Below, piece by piece: positions 1 to 9,264 of a DNA stretch of 64,000 nucleotides. Where the stretch lies: NCBI GenBank assembly GCA_017437145.1, contig JAFSBT010000003.1, forward strand, positions 248,001-312,000. Direction: 5' to 3'. The DNA is from Clostridia bacterium. GTDB taxonomy: Bacteria; Bacillota; Clostridia; TANB77; CAG-508. The stretch's first letter is position 1; every line of letters starts with the position of its first letter. The notes below the pieces were generated by a model. The model worked only from the letters and a program-made list of their open reading frames with translations, did no database searches and was not told the origin of the DNA. Position numbers and translations under genes: made by a program.

Positions 1-322
1 GTTCAGCTATTTTTTTAATTCCAAAACTTGTATCCTCTTCAATAACACCACATGTTTTTGCATCTCTATATGTGTTATATATATATTCTGATGCATAATG
101 ATTTTTAATAACTTTATCTTCTACTATTCCCATTCCAGTTTCTTCAACTGCCATTTTTGCAAGTGGAATTCTTGCTTGATTTGCTGCCATTGCTGCTGCT
201 TTAAATATTTCGTCTACTTGTTCTTGAGTGTATTCTGCAAATTTTGCTTGAGCTTTTTTAACTCTTTCAAATGCATTTTTTAATGTTTCAACACTGTCTA
301 CTATGTCATACTCTTTACTCAT
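1..322 (-). CDS. adhE: Bifunctional aldehyde-alcohol dehydrogenase AdhE, N-terminal part (cut by left edge)
   Basis: The 107 codons visible (beginning MSKEYDIVDSVETLKNAF) match the N-terminus of the acetaldehyde dehydrogenase half of AdhE, which in fermentative Firmicutes reduces acetyl-CoA to ethanol and regenerates NAD+. The segment containing AKMAVEETGMGIVEDKVIKN is typical of this family. The gene runs off the left edge, so neither catalytic cysteine nor the iron-dependent alcohol dehydrogenase half can be inspected. The ATG at 322 is preceded by a GGGGGA ribosome binding site. No in-frame CGG is seen in this part. A short aldehyde dehydrogenase without the alcohol dehydrogenase half cannot be excluded. 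Confidence 0.85.
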   Translation of the reverse strand, partial: MSKEYDIVDSVETLKNAFERVKKAQAKFAEYTQEQVDEIFKAAAMAANQARIPLAKMAVEETGMGIVEDKVIKNHYASEYIYNTYRDAKTCGVIEEDTSFGIKKIAE

Positions 323-506
323 TTTTTTGTTTTCCCCCTATCAAATTTTATAATTTATATATATTTTTTATATAAAGTCTAAATTTTATGTATGTTTTAA
401 TATTTCAATATATCTATCGTAAACGATGTAATTATAGCATTGCATAAATTTAAATTCAAGCAGATATTATAAAAAATTTACATTCATATATATTTTTCTA
501 ATCTTT

Positions 507-566
507 AGGGGCGAACTCTGTTCGCCCGCCTTCGAAGCACGGGAGAACGCAGTTCTCCCCTACATA
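507..566. repeat. Interspersed palindromic repeat, double hairpin form
   Basis: Two adjacent hairpins, GGGGCGAAC/GTTCGCCC and GGGAGAAC/GTTCTCCCC, joined by CTTCGAAG. It belongs to the same family as copies near 12187, 20164, 20292, 23267, 35334, 36364, 56574, 58750, 58917 and 61540: outer ends are shared while core bases change in a self-complementary way. It lies between adhE and the terminator of the next gene. Confidence 0.75.
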
Positions 567-588
567 ATTTTCAAAACACAAATATCGC

Positions 589-615
589 AAAAAGAGCGCC
601 AAGAGGCGCTCTTTC
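589..615 (-). terminator. Intrinsic terminator of the zinc-ribbon gene
   Basis: On the minus strand a perfect GAGCGCC/GGCGCTC stem with a short loop is followed by a run of T, directly after the stop of the gene at 617-1735. Confidence 0.8.
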
Positions 616-616
616 C

Positions 617-1735
617 TTATGTTATCACTTCACCAGTCCCAAATAAGGATTTTTTTATTTTCACAGTATCACCGACTTCAAGTTCTTTCCATTGTTCATA
701 TTTAAGGCTTAATTCTTTTTTCTTACCTTTTTCATTAATATAAGCAATGTAATAATACTCCGTTTTGCTACTTTCTCTTTCATCAGAATTAAGATTTAAT
801 TCTCCCCAATAGGGTTTCTTATCTAATCCTGATGTTTTCACTGAACGCTCATATACCCATCGTTCGATTTCGTAATAGTACTTAGTTCCATAAATTGGTT
901 CGTTCCTATATACAGGTTCTTCATAAACTTCAGTTTCATAATAGTAATCATAAACATCTTCGATTTCTGTTATTTCTTCAAAATATCCATTACCTAAATT
1001 TTCATGACCTACTACATAAACTTCTGTTCCAACCCATGTTTCTTTTTCTATTTCTCTGGATTTTTCTTCATAATGGTCAAAAACCTGTTCATAACCTGCA
1101 ATCTCTTGCTTAGTATAAAGAATTCGTCCACCTTCAGGAACTGACCAGTCACTTTCTTCGACTGTTTTATATTGCTCAATTGAAATTGAACGTTCCCACC
1201 TTATGTCATTAATAGTTATATTTTCTTCTCTTGGAATGAAAATTAAACATATTGCTCCAATTACGACAGAAAGTATAATAGGAATAATTATAAACCATTT
1301 CCAATTCTTTGAGAAAAAGTTTTCTTCCTTCCTTTTTGTATTACTGCTATAATAAGATTTTTCGACATAATTGTAAGTAGGTGTTTCTTGAACTTCATAT
1401 TCTTCTGAATGTGACTGTTTCTTTGCCTCCATTTTTTCAATGTTTGAGAAATAATCAGGATTTTCTGCTGTCCTCTCTGCACCGCAAGATTCGCAATGTG
1501 TTTTATTATCTGAATTATAAGAACCACAATACAGACACCACCAATCAGGTTTTCGTGTAATTTTTGCAGCTTCCTCCTCATTCAAATAATTGAATTTAGC
1601 TTTATCTTTTGGCATACAATATTTAGTATTATCATCGCGTGGTTTACCACAGTTTGGACATTCTCTTATACTGCCTCCAATATTTTTGGTATTACAATAT
1701 GTGCAATCCCAAAGGCCTTCAATAATCCTGCCCAT
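617..1735 (-). CDS. Zinc-ribbon membrane protein
   Basis: 372 residues. Two RanBP2/zinc-ribbon-type Cys4 modules lie at about residues 11-29 (CTYC ... CPNC) and 66-83 (CLYC ... CESC). A charged linker follows, then one membrane segment at about 147-168 (IIIPIILSVVIGAICLIF) and a roughly 200-residue soluble domain rich in Tyr and Glu. It is probably membrane-anchored with the zinc ribbons in the cytoplasm; no substrate or partner is evident. It has its own terminator and a clear gap on both sides, so it is likely monocistronic. Function unknown. Confidence 0.75.
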   Translation of the reverse strand: MGRIIEGLWDCTYCNTKNIGGSIRECPNCGKPRDDNTKYCMPKDKAKFNYLNEEEAAKITRKPDWWCLYCGSYNSDNKTHCESCGAERTAENPDYFSNIEKMEAKKQSHSEEYEVQETPTYNYVEKSYYSSNTKRKEENFFSKNWKWFIIIPIILSVVIGAICLIFIPREENITINDIRWERSISIEQYKTVEESDWSVPEGGRILYTKQEIAGYEQVFDHYEEKSREIEKETWVGTEVYVVGHENLGNGYFEEITEIEDVYDYYYETEVYEEPVYRNEPIYGTKYYYEIERWVYERSVKTSGLDKKPYWGELNLNSDERESSKTEYYYIAYINEKGKKKELSLKYEQWKELEVGDTVKIKKSLFGTGEVIT

Positions 1736-1850
1736 GTTGTCATTCCCTTCTTAATTTAATTAATCGGTTTGCTGTTTTATTTCTGGTTCTATGAAAAGTG
1801 ATAGCATAATTTTACCACATATTATGTTATTTTGCAAAGTTAAGATTTTC

Positions 1851-3515
1851 TTATATAATAATTTCACCATTTTGTAATGTGATGATTTTATCACATAGTT
1901 TAGTTGTCTCTAATCTGTGTGCTATTATTATACTAATTTTATTTTTTGTCACTTGTTCAATTGCATTTTTCACAAGCATTTCTGTATTAAAACTTAAATT
2001 TGAAGTTACTTCATCCAGAATTATTACATCTGGATTTATAGCCATTATTCTTGCGAAATTGATTAATTGCTTTTCTCCACTAGATAGTATATCAGGATTA
2101 TCAAAAATATTTGTATTATACCCGTTTTCTAAGCTTATAATTTTGTCATGTAATTTTAATTTTTTAAATATATTTTCAACTTCTACTTCAGTAATATTTT
2201 CATTCACATACTTTATATTATCAATTATTGTTTCTGGCAAAATTTGAACATCTTGCATTATATATCCTATATTTTTTCTTATTGATTCAATGCTAAAATT
2301 TTTATAATCATAGCTATTGATTAATATCCTTCCACTTGTTGGTTCATAGAATCTACACAGTAAATTTGTAACTGTACTTTTACCGCTTCCAGTTTTTCCA
2401 ACTAATGCAATTTTTTCATTTGAATTAATCTTTAAATTAAAATTCTTTATAGTCTTTTGATTATTATCATATGAAAAATCAACATCTTCAAATTCTATAC
2501 ATTTTATGTTTTCTAATTTTTCTCCCTTATGGACATCTTCTATCTCATCTATCTCTAAAAATTTTAACACTTTAGAGTATGCAATAAATGCTTGATTGAA
2601 ATCTGTTATGTGTCTTATAAACCAATTAAACTCATACTTAAGTGCTCCACTGTAATCAATTAAAAGCATAATTTCTGCATAAGTTGCTAATCCTTTAATT
2701 ACATCATTTCCTGACCAAAATATTATTAATGGTATGGCAAATGATGTTATAAAAGCAAAAATGCTATTATATTTTCCAACGACTTTTTCTACATTCTTAT
2801 TTTTATCAACAAATTTTTCTAATTTTTCATCTAATTCTTTTATTTTAACATCTATAATTTCTAATGTTTTTATTGTTAGAAAACCTTGTATTCCTTCATT
2901 TATTAAATTATAAATATCAATGTTTAATTCTCTAATTTGATGTAAATCTTTTATTGTTTTTCTGTTAAAATATATAGTTACTAAATATCCTATTACATAT
3001 AATCCTACAAGCATTATAGTAACTTTTAAATCTATAAACATTAAAAACATTGCTATTATAAAAAATCTTGTAACTCCCATAAAATACATTTCTACTATAA
3101 TATCTGGAAACAATCCTCCTGCATTATTAACATCATTTTGCATGAATTGAAGTATTGTTCCAGTCGAATTATTATCATAAAATTTAAGATTCACTTTTTG
3201 TAATTTGTTAAATACTTTTTCTCTCAATTCTCCTTGCATTATTCTTTGTAAAATACATCTCATATCACAATGTTTTAAAACCATATAACTTTGTATTGCT
3301 ATAACAATTATATAAATTATTGAATATGTAATAAGTCCTTTAATATTATTGTTTGGAATTTCTATATTTATAATTTTTTTTGTAATATAAGCAACTACTA
3401 GTAATTCCATAACTACTGTAACACAAATTAATAAAAATATTTGAACCATCTTTTTATGATGTCCTGCATGTTTATACATCTTATTTAATTCTTTTAATTT
3501 ATTTTTAAGTTTCAT
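1851..3515 (-). CDS. ABC exporter half-transporter (membrane domain plus ATPase)
   Basis: 554 residues with an N-terminal six-helix exporter membrane domain (about 1-310) and a C-terminal nucleotide-binding domain. Walker A is GKTGSGKS, the signature is a slightly divergent LSSGEKQ, Walker B is VIILDE, and the H-loop histidine is in IIAHRL. It overlaps the end of the neighbouring half-transporter by about 10 bases, so the two are translationally coupled and probably form a heterodimer exporting a peptide or lipid-like substrate. The non-canonical signature suggests one degenerate ATP site, as in heterodimeric exporters. The substrate is unknown; the small upstream ORF at 5325-5495 is a candidate. 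Confidence 0.88.
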   Translation of the reverse strand: MKLKNKLKELNKMYKHAGHHKKMVQIFLLICVTVVMELLVVAYITKKIINIEIPNNNIKGLITYSIIYIIVIAIQSYMVLKHCDMRCILQRIMQGELREKVFNKLQKVNLKFYDNNSTGTILQFMQNDVNNAGGLFPDIIVEMYFMGVTRFFIIAMFLMFIDLKVTIMLVGLYVIGYLVTIYFNRKTIKDLHQIRELNIDIYNLINEGIQGFLTIKTLEIIDVKIKELDEKLEKFVDKNKNVEKVVGKYNSIFAFITSFAIPLIIFWSGNDVIKGLATYAEIMLLIDYSGALKYEFNWFIRHITDFNQAFIAYSKVLKFLEIDEIEDVHKGEKLENIKCIEFEDVDFSYDNNQKTIKNFNLKINSNEKIALVGKTGSGKSTVTNLLCRFYEPTSGRILINSYDYKNFSIESIRKNIGYIMQDVQILPETIIDNIKYVNENITEVEVENIFKKLKLHDKIISLENGYNTNIFDNPDILSSGEKQLINFARIMAINPDVIILDEVTSNLSFNTEMLVKNAIEQVTKNKISIIIAHRLETTKLCDKIITLQNGEIII

Positions 3516-5314
3516 CCATTGCTCCTATTTTTTCATTTATTTCTATTATTTTTTTAATATAAGATAGTGTTTTATCATTTTCATTCTTAAATGTAGAATT
3601 AACAGAATTGTCGAGACCTACGTTGAAAAACTCGCCATTTATTTTCTCTAGTGTTGTAGTGTTATTGTCTATATATAAAATTTTGTCTACATGTTTTAAA
3701 ATGTTTAAATCGTGATTTATAAATAACATTGTTTTATCTTTGTAATTATTTGTTAAGTTTAGCAATATTTTTTCTTTTGTTTTATTATCTATTTTATTTA
3801 GAGCTTCATCAAATATAAAGATAGGTTTGTCTTTTATAAGACTTCGTGCAATTGCAATTCTTTGTTTTTGACCCCCTGAAAGCTTAACCCCTCTTTCACC
3901 TATAAGTGTATTTTCTTTTTCTTTAAATCTTTGTATATCATCATAGATTTCACAATCTTTAAAAACATTTTTTATATTTTTCTTTATTTCATTATTTAAA
4001 TTTACATTTTCTATAATGCTTCCTTTAAATAAATAGCTATCTCCTTGAATTAAATCTATGTATTCTCTTATATTATTTTTATTTAATCTTTTTATGTTAT
4101 GATTATTTATATAAATATTACCAGTATACTCATTCAGTCCTAATATTGCTTTTGATAATAAACTTTTTCCGCTTCCATTTTCTCCTACAATTGCAACTTT
4201 TTCACCTTTTTTTATAATAAAATTTAAATTTTTTAAAATTTCTTGATTATCTGCAAAAATAGTTACATTACTAAAAATAATATCTCCATCCAAATTATAT
4301 TTATCAGCATTTTTTTCTTCTTGTTTTAGTTTTAGTAAATCTTTTATCTTTTTGCTTATAGCATAAAACTCATCAATATATTCTAAATTTGCACCAAACT
4401 CTAAAAAATAATCAAATATTTTTTCTGCATAATTTAATAATACTGTTATACCTCCGAATAGTCATACTTCCATTTATAACAGAAATACCACCTATTATAA
4501 ATATTATAGGTGTTCTTAAATATGTTATATGGTCACTTAATATTTCGTAAAACAATATGAGTTTTATTAATTTAACATTACAATTTGTATTATTTTCATT
4601 TAACTTACTATATCTTTCTTTCTCTAATTCCTGCTTATTTAACATTCTAATTAATTTTATATTATTTAGATTTAATATTGTTGCTCTTAATAATTTTTTA
4701 CGTTTTTTTATGCATTCTTCTATTCCTTTGTCTAACCTTTTTAAATACCATATAGAAAAAAGTAACATAACAATAAATGTTAAAGCAAAATATATTGTTA
4801 TAAGTAAATTTAATGTAACACTTTCCGTTATAATAAAAATACTTAAAAATAAAATATCAATTATCATGTTGAATTGCTTTTCAAAAAAATTCGAAAAAAT
4901 ATCTGCATCTTCAGTAATTCTTTGTAATATTTCTGTTTTATCATATGAATTATAACTTTTATACTCCAAATTCAAGGTATGCTTAAATAATGCTAATTTT
5001 ACATTAGCATTTATTTTTAATTTGAATTTACTTGTAATTATTTTCCTTAAATATGTTATAAACATTATTATAAGATTTATAATTATTATAATTCCTGAAA
5101 TTATTAATAAATCCCATAAATAATTTCTTGTTAATATTTGTTCTAAAAATTTAGGTAAACTATTATAATCATTACATATTACATTATCTATTGCATATTT
5201 TACATATATAGCAATTTGTAATGTTAAATAAGAAAATAAAATACTTAAAATAAGGAGCAAAAAAATATGTTTTTTTGTTCCCTTTAAACCAATTGTTATT
5301 ATATTATTCTTCAT
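3505..5314 (-). CDS. ABC exporter half-transporter, reading frame restored by +1 shift at a CGG codon
   Basis: The uninterrupted frame from ATG 5314 gives an exporter membrane domain and then stops soon after codon 287, which is CGG (4454-4456). Skipping the C gives GGA GGT ATA and leads without further change into a nucleotide-binding domain with Walker A GENGSGKS, signature LSGGQKQ, Walker B IFIFDEAL and H-loop FINHDL. The whole protein is then 602 residues, a normal half-transporter length. The extent 3505-5314 is 1810 bases, which is 3n+1. It sits between the 56-codon ORF (10 bases upstream) and the second half-transporter (overlapping). See the recoding finding; a plain inactivating insertion is the alternative. 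Confidence 0.85.
4454..4456 (-). other. CGG +1 recoding site (ABC exporter)
   Basis: Zero frame reads ATT CGG AGG TAT and soon stops. Skipping the C reads ATT GGA GGT ATA and continues to the ATPase domain. Confidence 0.75.
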
Positions 5315-5324
5315 ATATTATCCT

Positions 5325-5495
5325 TTAAAATTTTATTTCTTTATACATACTTTTATATAAACTATTATCATTCAAATCCATATTAACTTTGTTTATTATA
5401 TTTTGCTCAATGCTATTTAGTATGTTTTTCGCGTATTCACCTTCATTCAAGTTATTTATACCATTTGTTTTTTTATTAAAATCATATATATTCAT
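5325..5495 (-). CDS. 56-residue small protein ahead of the ABC exporter
   Basis: ATG 5495 with AAGGAGAATT upstream opens a 56-codon frame (MNIYDFNKKTNGINNLNEGE ...) ending TAA at 5325-5327. The stop overlaps the AAAGGATA ribosome binding site of the exporter gene starting at 5314. It is hydrophilic with no cysteine and no obvious cleavage motif. Position and coupling suggest it is co-transcribed with the exporter, possibly as an exported peptide precursor or a small accessory subunit. No family recognised. Confidence 0.55.
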   Translation of the reverse strand: MNIYDFNKKTNGINNLNEGEYAKNILNSIEQNIINKVNMDLNDNSLYKSMYKEIKF

Positions 5496-5641
5496 AATAG
5501 AATTCTCCTTTCTATTTTAAATATTATTAATAATTATATATTTAAAAAAAATTAATATCTCTACATTTTCAACATCAGAAAAGTTGACATTATTTACAAA
5601 ATTATTTAGATATGTTACAATTTTATCTAAGGAGTTGTCAT

Positions 5642-6457
5642 ATGTTTAGAGGTAGTATTGAAAAATTAAATACTTTAATTGAATATATAGAAAATAATTT
5701 AGATAAAGATATAGATTACAAATCTCTTTCAAGGATTTTATGTGTTAACGAATATTCATTACATAGAATTTTTCAATTTATAACTAATCTTTCTTTAACT
5801 GAATATATTAGAAAAAGAAAACTTACATCAGCTTCTATAGATTTATTAAATGGTAGTAAAGTTATCGATGTTGCTATTAAATATGGTTATGATTCAGCCA
5901 CTTCTTTTGGAAGAGCTTTTAAGAAAATGATGGGCTTTTCACCAAAAGATATCACTAAAAATACAAACAAATTAAAAGTTTGCCCTATTTTTGATTTTTC
6001 TAATACAAACTATAATTTTGATGAAATAAATTATTCAATAAAAAAGAATATAAGTTTTAATTTATATTGTGTAGGTAAAACCATCCCTTTTAACGATATA
6101 CCTAAAACAACTTCTAAATTTTGGAATGAAATGTATGAAAATAAAGAATTTATTTCTGCCGACACAACCTACGGTATTGTTGAATATGATAAAAATATTG
6201 ATAACCCTAAACATCTCGTATATTATATAGGTAGTGTTTCTCCTTTTAAAGGAAGCCAAGAATATAATATAATTAACAAAACATTTTTAATGTTCAGTAT
6301 AGATAGTCGAGAAGCAACTGATATAAGTAATTATACAAATATGATTTATGCATGTGTAATTCCTTATTTAGGATATAATTTAGATCAACTTCCTGATATT
6401 GAAGAATACATTGGTGAAACAACAACAAACATATATATACCAATAACAAAAAAATAG
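5642..6457 (+). CDS. AraC/XylS-family regulator with GyrI-like effector domain
   Basis: 271 residues from ATG 5642, chosen because TAAGGAG sits about 8 bases upstream; the earlier in-frame ATG at 5612 has none. Residues about 1-100 hold the two helix-turn-helix motifs (YKSLSRILCVNEYSLHRIFQ; VIDVAIKYGYDSATSFGRAF). Residues about 110-270 resemble the GyrI-like small-molecule-binding domain of SoxS/Rob/BltR-type regulators. It is transcribed away from the exporter operon, so it probably senses the exporter substrate and activates that operon. Confidence 0.85.
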   Translation: MFRGSIEKLNTLIEYIENNLDKDIDYKSLSRILCVNEYSLHRIFQFITNLSLTEYIRKRKLTSASIDLLNGSKVIDVAIKYGYDSATSFGRAFKKMMGFSPKDITKNTNKLKVCPIFDFSNTNYNFDEINYSIKKNISFNLYCVGKTIPFNDIPKTTSKFWNEMYENKEFISADTTYGIVEYDKNIDNPKHLVYYIGSVSPFKGSQEYNIINKTFLMFSIDSREATDISNYTNMIYACVIPYLGYNLDQLPDIEEYIGETTTNIYIPITKK

Positions 6458-6484
6458 ATGCAGATTAAACTGCATCTATTTTGA
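6455..6484 (+). terminator. Terminator of the AraC-type gene
   Basis: ATAGATGCA/TGCATCTAT stem with flanking A- and T-rich ends, overlapping the stop codon. Confidence 0.75.
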
Positions 6485-6491
6485 AATATGA

Positions 6492-6529
6492 AGAAAGAAC
6501 CTCGTGGTAATCCACGAGGTTCTTTCTTG
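6492..6529. terminator. Strong bidirectional terminator between convergent genes
   Basis: GAAAGAACCTCGTGG / CCACGAGGTTCTTTC, a 15-bp stem with a 4-base loop, lies between the AraC-type gene and the convergent repeat-protein gene. Confidence 0.85.
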
Positions 6530-6530
6530 G

Positions 6531-7709
6531 TCAGTTTGTTAATGCTTTTAATAATTCTTTTTGCGGGTTATTAAATTCGCTAACAATTGAATTAGTTGCA
6601 CGTTCTTCTATTTCTTTGGGACTAATTCCTTTTTTCAACATAAACCAAACATGAGCTTTTAGATTGTCTATATAAAAACCGGGCTTTAAAAGGAACTCAA
6701 TTTGTTCTTTAGAAAATCCTTCTTTTATACAGTGAAAATATTCTTTTATTTGTTTTATTGGTAGTCTAATAAACGCTTCCACTTCTTTCATAGTAATAAT
6801 TTTGTTTATAAGTCCTTGAACAATTTCATTAAAAATCCAACGCAAACTCTCGTCCTCATTTATTGATTCTTTAGGAAATTTAAAGCAGATGTCAAGATTT
6901 TCTTTATTTAATCCAATTACTAAACACTCCGTAATGAACCAAATAAAATGTGGTGAATATTCAGGTTTAACATATGGTTCGATTTGTTTTATACTTAATC
7001 CTTCCATAAATGTTTCACGAATCATTCTCATTTTCCATTCCGAATATTTAGGATTAGCATAAAATTCAACTTTATCATTGCTTAATTCCCCTTCAAATCC
7101 TAAACGAATTTGAGCCATTTGATCAGCACGAAAATCAGATTTTGCATAAAGTGCAATTTGTTTTTCTGTTAATCCTTTTTCAAGACCTTCTCGGATTTCA
7201 TTCATCTGCTCAAGTTTAAATTTAGGATTAGCATATATTTTTACTTGTTTTTTACTTAAACCTTTTTCAAGACCTTCTCGGATTGTAATTGTTTCTAAAA
7301 GGCCAAAACCTCTTTTATATAATGATATTTGTCCTTCTGTTAATCCATTCTCAAGGCCTATTAAAACTTGATTCATCCCAACATCACATATTCCTGAATA
7401 CTTTTCAAGCTGTTTTTTGCTAAATTTAGAACTATCTAATCCTAATTTCATTCCTGCCATTTCCCTGTATGAAAATTCAGGTCTTACGCAAAAAATAATA
7501 TCTTCTACAGAATAACCTTTTTCTAACATAATACAAGTGCATAAAAATGCCGAACTTATTTCTTTATAACTTTGTGTTTCTTCTATCAATGGCTTTAAAG
7601 CTGCTATTGCCTTAGAATAATCAGTTTCTAACATTTTTAATAATATTTCTATTTCTTCAGCACAACAACTAAGCTTATCAATAAAATTAATAACTAAATT
7701 CCGTTCCAT
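6531..7709 (-). CDS. Repeat protein built from units of about 33 residues
   Basis: 392 residues. Most of it is a tandem array of units resembling YANPKF...QM..IR.GLEKGL..KQI, from about residue 80 to 300, each predicted as a pair of helices. Such arrays are common in gut Clostridia and probably form a solenoid for protein contact; no catalytic motif is present. Codon use is GC-richer than host-type neighbours, and codon 3 is CGG (7701-7703) read straight: a +1 shift there would stop two codons later. The ATG at 7709 follows AAAGGG at about 11 bases. Function unknown. Confidence 0.7.
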   Translation of the reverse strand: MERNLVINFIDKLSCCAEEIEILLKMLETDYSKAIAALKPLIEETQSYKEISSAFLCTCIMLEKGYSVEDIIFCVRPEFSYREMAGMKLGLDSSKFSKKQLEKYSGICDVGMNQVLIGLENGLTEGQISLYKRGFGLLETITIREGLEKGLSKKQVKIYANPKFKLEQMNEIREGLEKGLTEKQIALYAKSDFRADQMAQIRLGFEGELSNDKVEFYANPKYSEWKMRMIRETFMEGLSIKQIEPYVKPEYSPHFIWFITECLVIGLNKENLDICFKFPKESINEDESLRWIFNEIVQGLINKIITMKEVEAFIRLPIKQIKEYFHCIKEGFSKEQIEFLLKPGFYIDNLKAHVWFMLKKGISPKEIEERATNSIVSEFNNPQKELLKALTN

Positions 7710-7972
7710 TAAAATTTAACCCTTTCTATTTTATAAAATTTTTTTACAAAATTGTAATCAGCCTGACCTACTGATTAGATATATTTTGACTTTTAAATTA
7801 TATATTGTTTTTTATGTAAATTCAAGTTTTTTTGACTTTTTTATATTTTTATGTTAATATATCTAAAGTATATTTTGTAGTATACCATTCTTTTTTTGGA
7901 TATGTTAGGTCAGGACATGTCCACGCAATTCTTAGCTTTCACATAACTCTTATTTGAGAAAGGATGAGAACC
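7710..7972. promoter_or_regulatory. Divergent control region with CCTGACCTA / TAGGTCAGG inverted pair
   Basis: The intergene between the repeat-protein gene and the divergent gene at 7973 holds CCTGACCTA (about 7763-7771) and its inverted copy TAGGTCAGG (about 7905-7913), separated by about 130 bases of AT-rich sequence. This could be an operator pair serving both genes. Regulator unknown. Confidence 0.4.
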
Positions 7973-8401
7973 TTGAAAAATGAGGAAACAGAAAAAAGTT
8001 TAAGGGAAATGCTTGATGAAACAAACCAAGCTCTTGCAAATATTCAATCTCGTATGAAAAATTTGCATGACCTTGGAAACCGCTTGCGTTATAATTCTGA
8101 ATTCCGTTCTGAAGTCATACAAAAAAATTCCGATATTTTGGGTAAATATTCCGAAAAGGATGTAGGTTTTGCCCTTAATATTTGTGGAGATATCATGTTA
8201 GAATTAAGCGAAATATTACATGAAGATACAATCACTATCCCTTTACCTATTGGAGATGGAATTCCTTGTCTGATTGACAGTTGTTTTGAACTTGACATGA
8301 CATTAAAAGATATTCAATGTTTGCTTGATAGGGTTTCAACTGAAAAAATTGAATTTCGCCTTTCTAATGATGGAACTCTTATTACATATCATTTTATCTG
8401 A
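7973..8401 (+). CDS. Hypothetical helical protein
   Basis: 142 residues from TTG 7973. AAAGG lies 9 bases before this TTG, while the ATG at 7964 abuts the same AAAGG and is unlikely as a start. The first 50 residues are probably coiled coil and the rest mixed alpha/beta. No membrane segment, no family recognised. It is a single-gene unit with its own terminator and GC-richer codons (CGC, CGT) than the host-type genes. Confidence 0.65.
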   Translation: MKNEETEKSLREMLDETNQALANIQSRMKNLHDLGNRLRYNSEFRSEVIQKNSDILGKYSEKDVGFALNICGDIMLELSEILHEDTITIPLPIGDGIPCLIDSCFELDMTLKDIQCLLDRVSTEKIEFRLSNDGTLITYHFI

Positions 8402-8407
8402 CCACAC

Positions 8408-8443
8408 AAAACCGCCGTACCTTTACAGATACGGCGGTTTCCT
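8408..8443 (+). terminator. Intrinsic terminator
   Basis: AACCGCCGTA ... TACGGCGGTT stem followed by TCCTTT, directly after the gene at 7973-8401. Confidence 0.85.
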
Positions 8444-8468
8444 TTATTCATTCTTCACCATTCATTAT

Positions 8469-9263
8469 CTACGTTCCTGTACTTCTATATTTTTTCAATG
8501 CCCAGTTCCATACTCCTATCGCAATTATCCATATTATTATTGCTACTATTGGTGATAACCATATCATGTATTTATTAAAACCTAAATAATCCATTGTTGG
8601 ATAGTATGCAACAAATGCAAATGGTAATATAAATGTAATTAAAATTTTTACAAATCCACTATATATATCAATTGGATATTGTGTAAGTGTATATACCCTA
8701 TAAAATGTCCAAACCACCTCATTTGACCTGTATGTCCAAAATGCTGCTACACTAAAAATTGTTTCTATTCCACCTAAAATTAATCCCCCTATTATTATAA
8801 AAAATAATAGTTTTATTATAAGCCAAAATGTTATTGGTATTGCCAATTTTGTAAACATCATAATTGTAATAATTAATCCAATTACTAAATATCCAAAAGA
8901 AACAAAATCCTTAGAACTTCCCAAAACAGAAATCAATGGATGTACCGGTCTTAGTAATAATTTATCAAACTCGCCTTCTCGTATAAATACTGGACCTAAA
9001 TCGTATGTAGCATCAAAAAGGAATGAACAAACAGAAATAGACATTAAAGTAATTCCATATAATAATAGAATTTGTTCGTAGCTCCATCCCGCTAAATTAC
9101 TTGTGTTTTGAAATACTATCCATATAAAAATTATTTCTACAACTTGTGTTAAAGTTTGAGATAAAATTCCTACTATACAATCCAATCTATAAATAAGCAT
9201 TTCTTTTATTGATGCTATTATAAACGATATATATAAACTTATATTTCGTAATACATTCTTCAT
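8469..9263 (-). CDS. ABC-2 type permease subunit
   Basis: 264 residues with six predicted membrane segments, typical of the ABC-2 permeases that pair with a second permease and a DrrA/NatA-like ATPase. It is the last gene of a three-gene set (ATPase 10060-11049, permease 9265-10057, this gene). Its ATG at 9263 lies one base after the recoded stop of the preceding permease, whose final GGAGGA serves as its ribosome binding site. The substrate is not evident; the system probably exports a hydrophobic compound or a polymer. Confidence 0.85.
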   Translation of the reverse strand: MKNVLRNISLYISFIIASIKEMLIYRLDCIVGILSQTLTQVVEIIFIWIVFQNTSNLAGWSYEQILLLYGITLMSISVCSFLFDATYDLGPVFIREGEFDKLLLRPVHPLISVLGSSKDFVSFGYLVIGLIITIMMFTKLAIPITFWLIIKLLFFIIIGGLILGGIETIFSVAAFWTYRSNEVVWTFYRVYTLTQYPIDIYSGFVKILITFILPFAFVAYYPTMDYLGFNKYMIWLSPIVAIIIWIIAIGVWNWALKKYRSTGT

Positions 9264-9264
9264 T

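Noticed and set aside
895..1113. Plus-strand frame inside the zinc-ribbon gene
   Set aside because: Shadow of the minus-strand gene; no ribosome site and low-complexity Leu/Phe/His composition.
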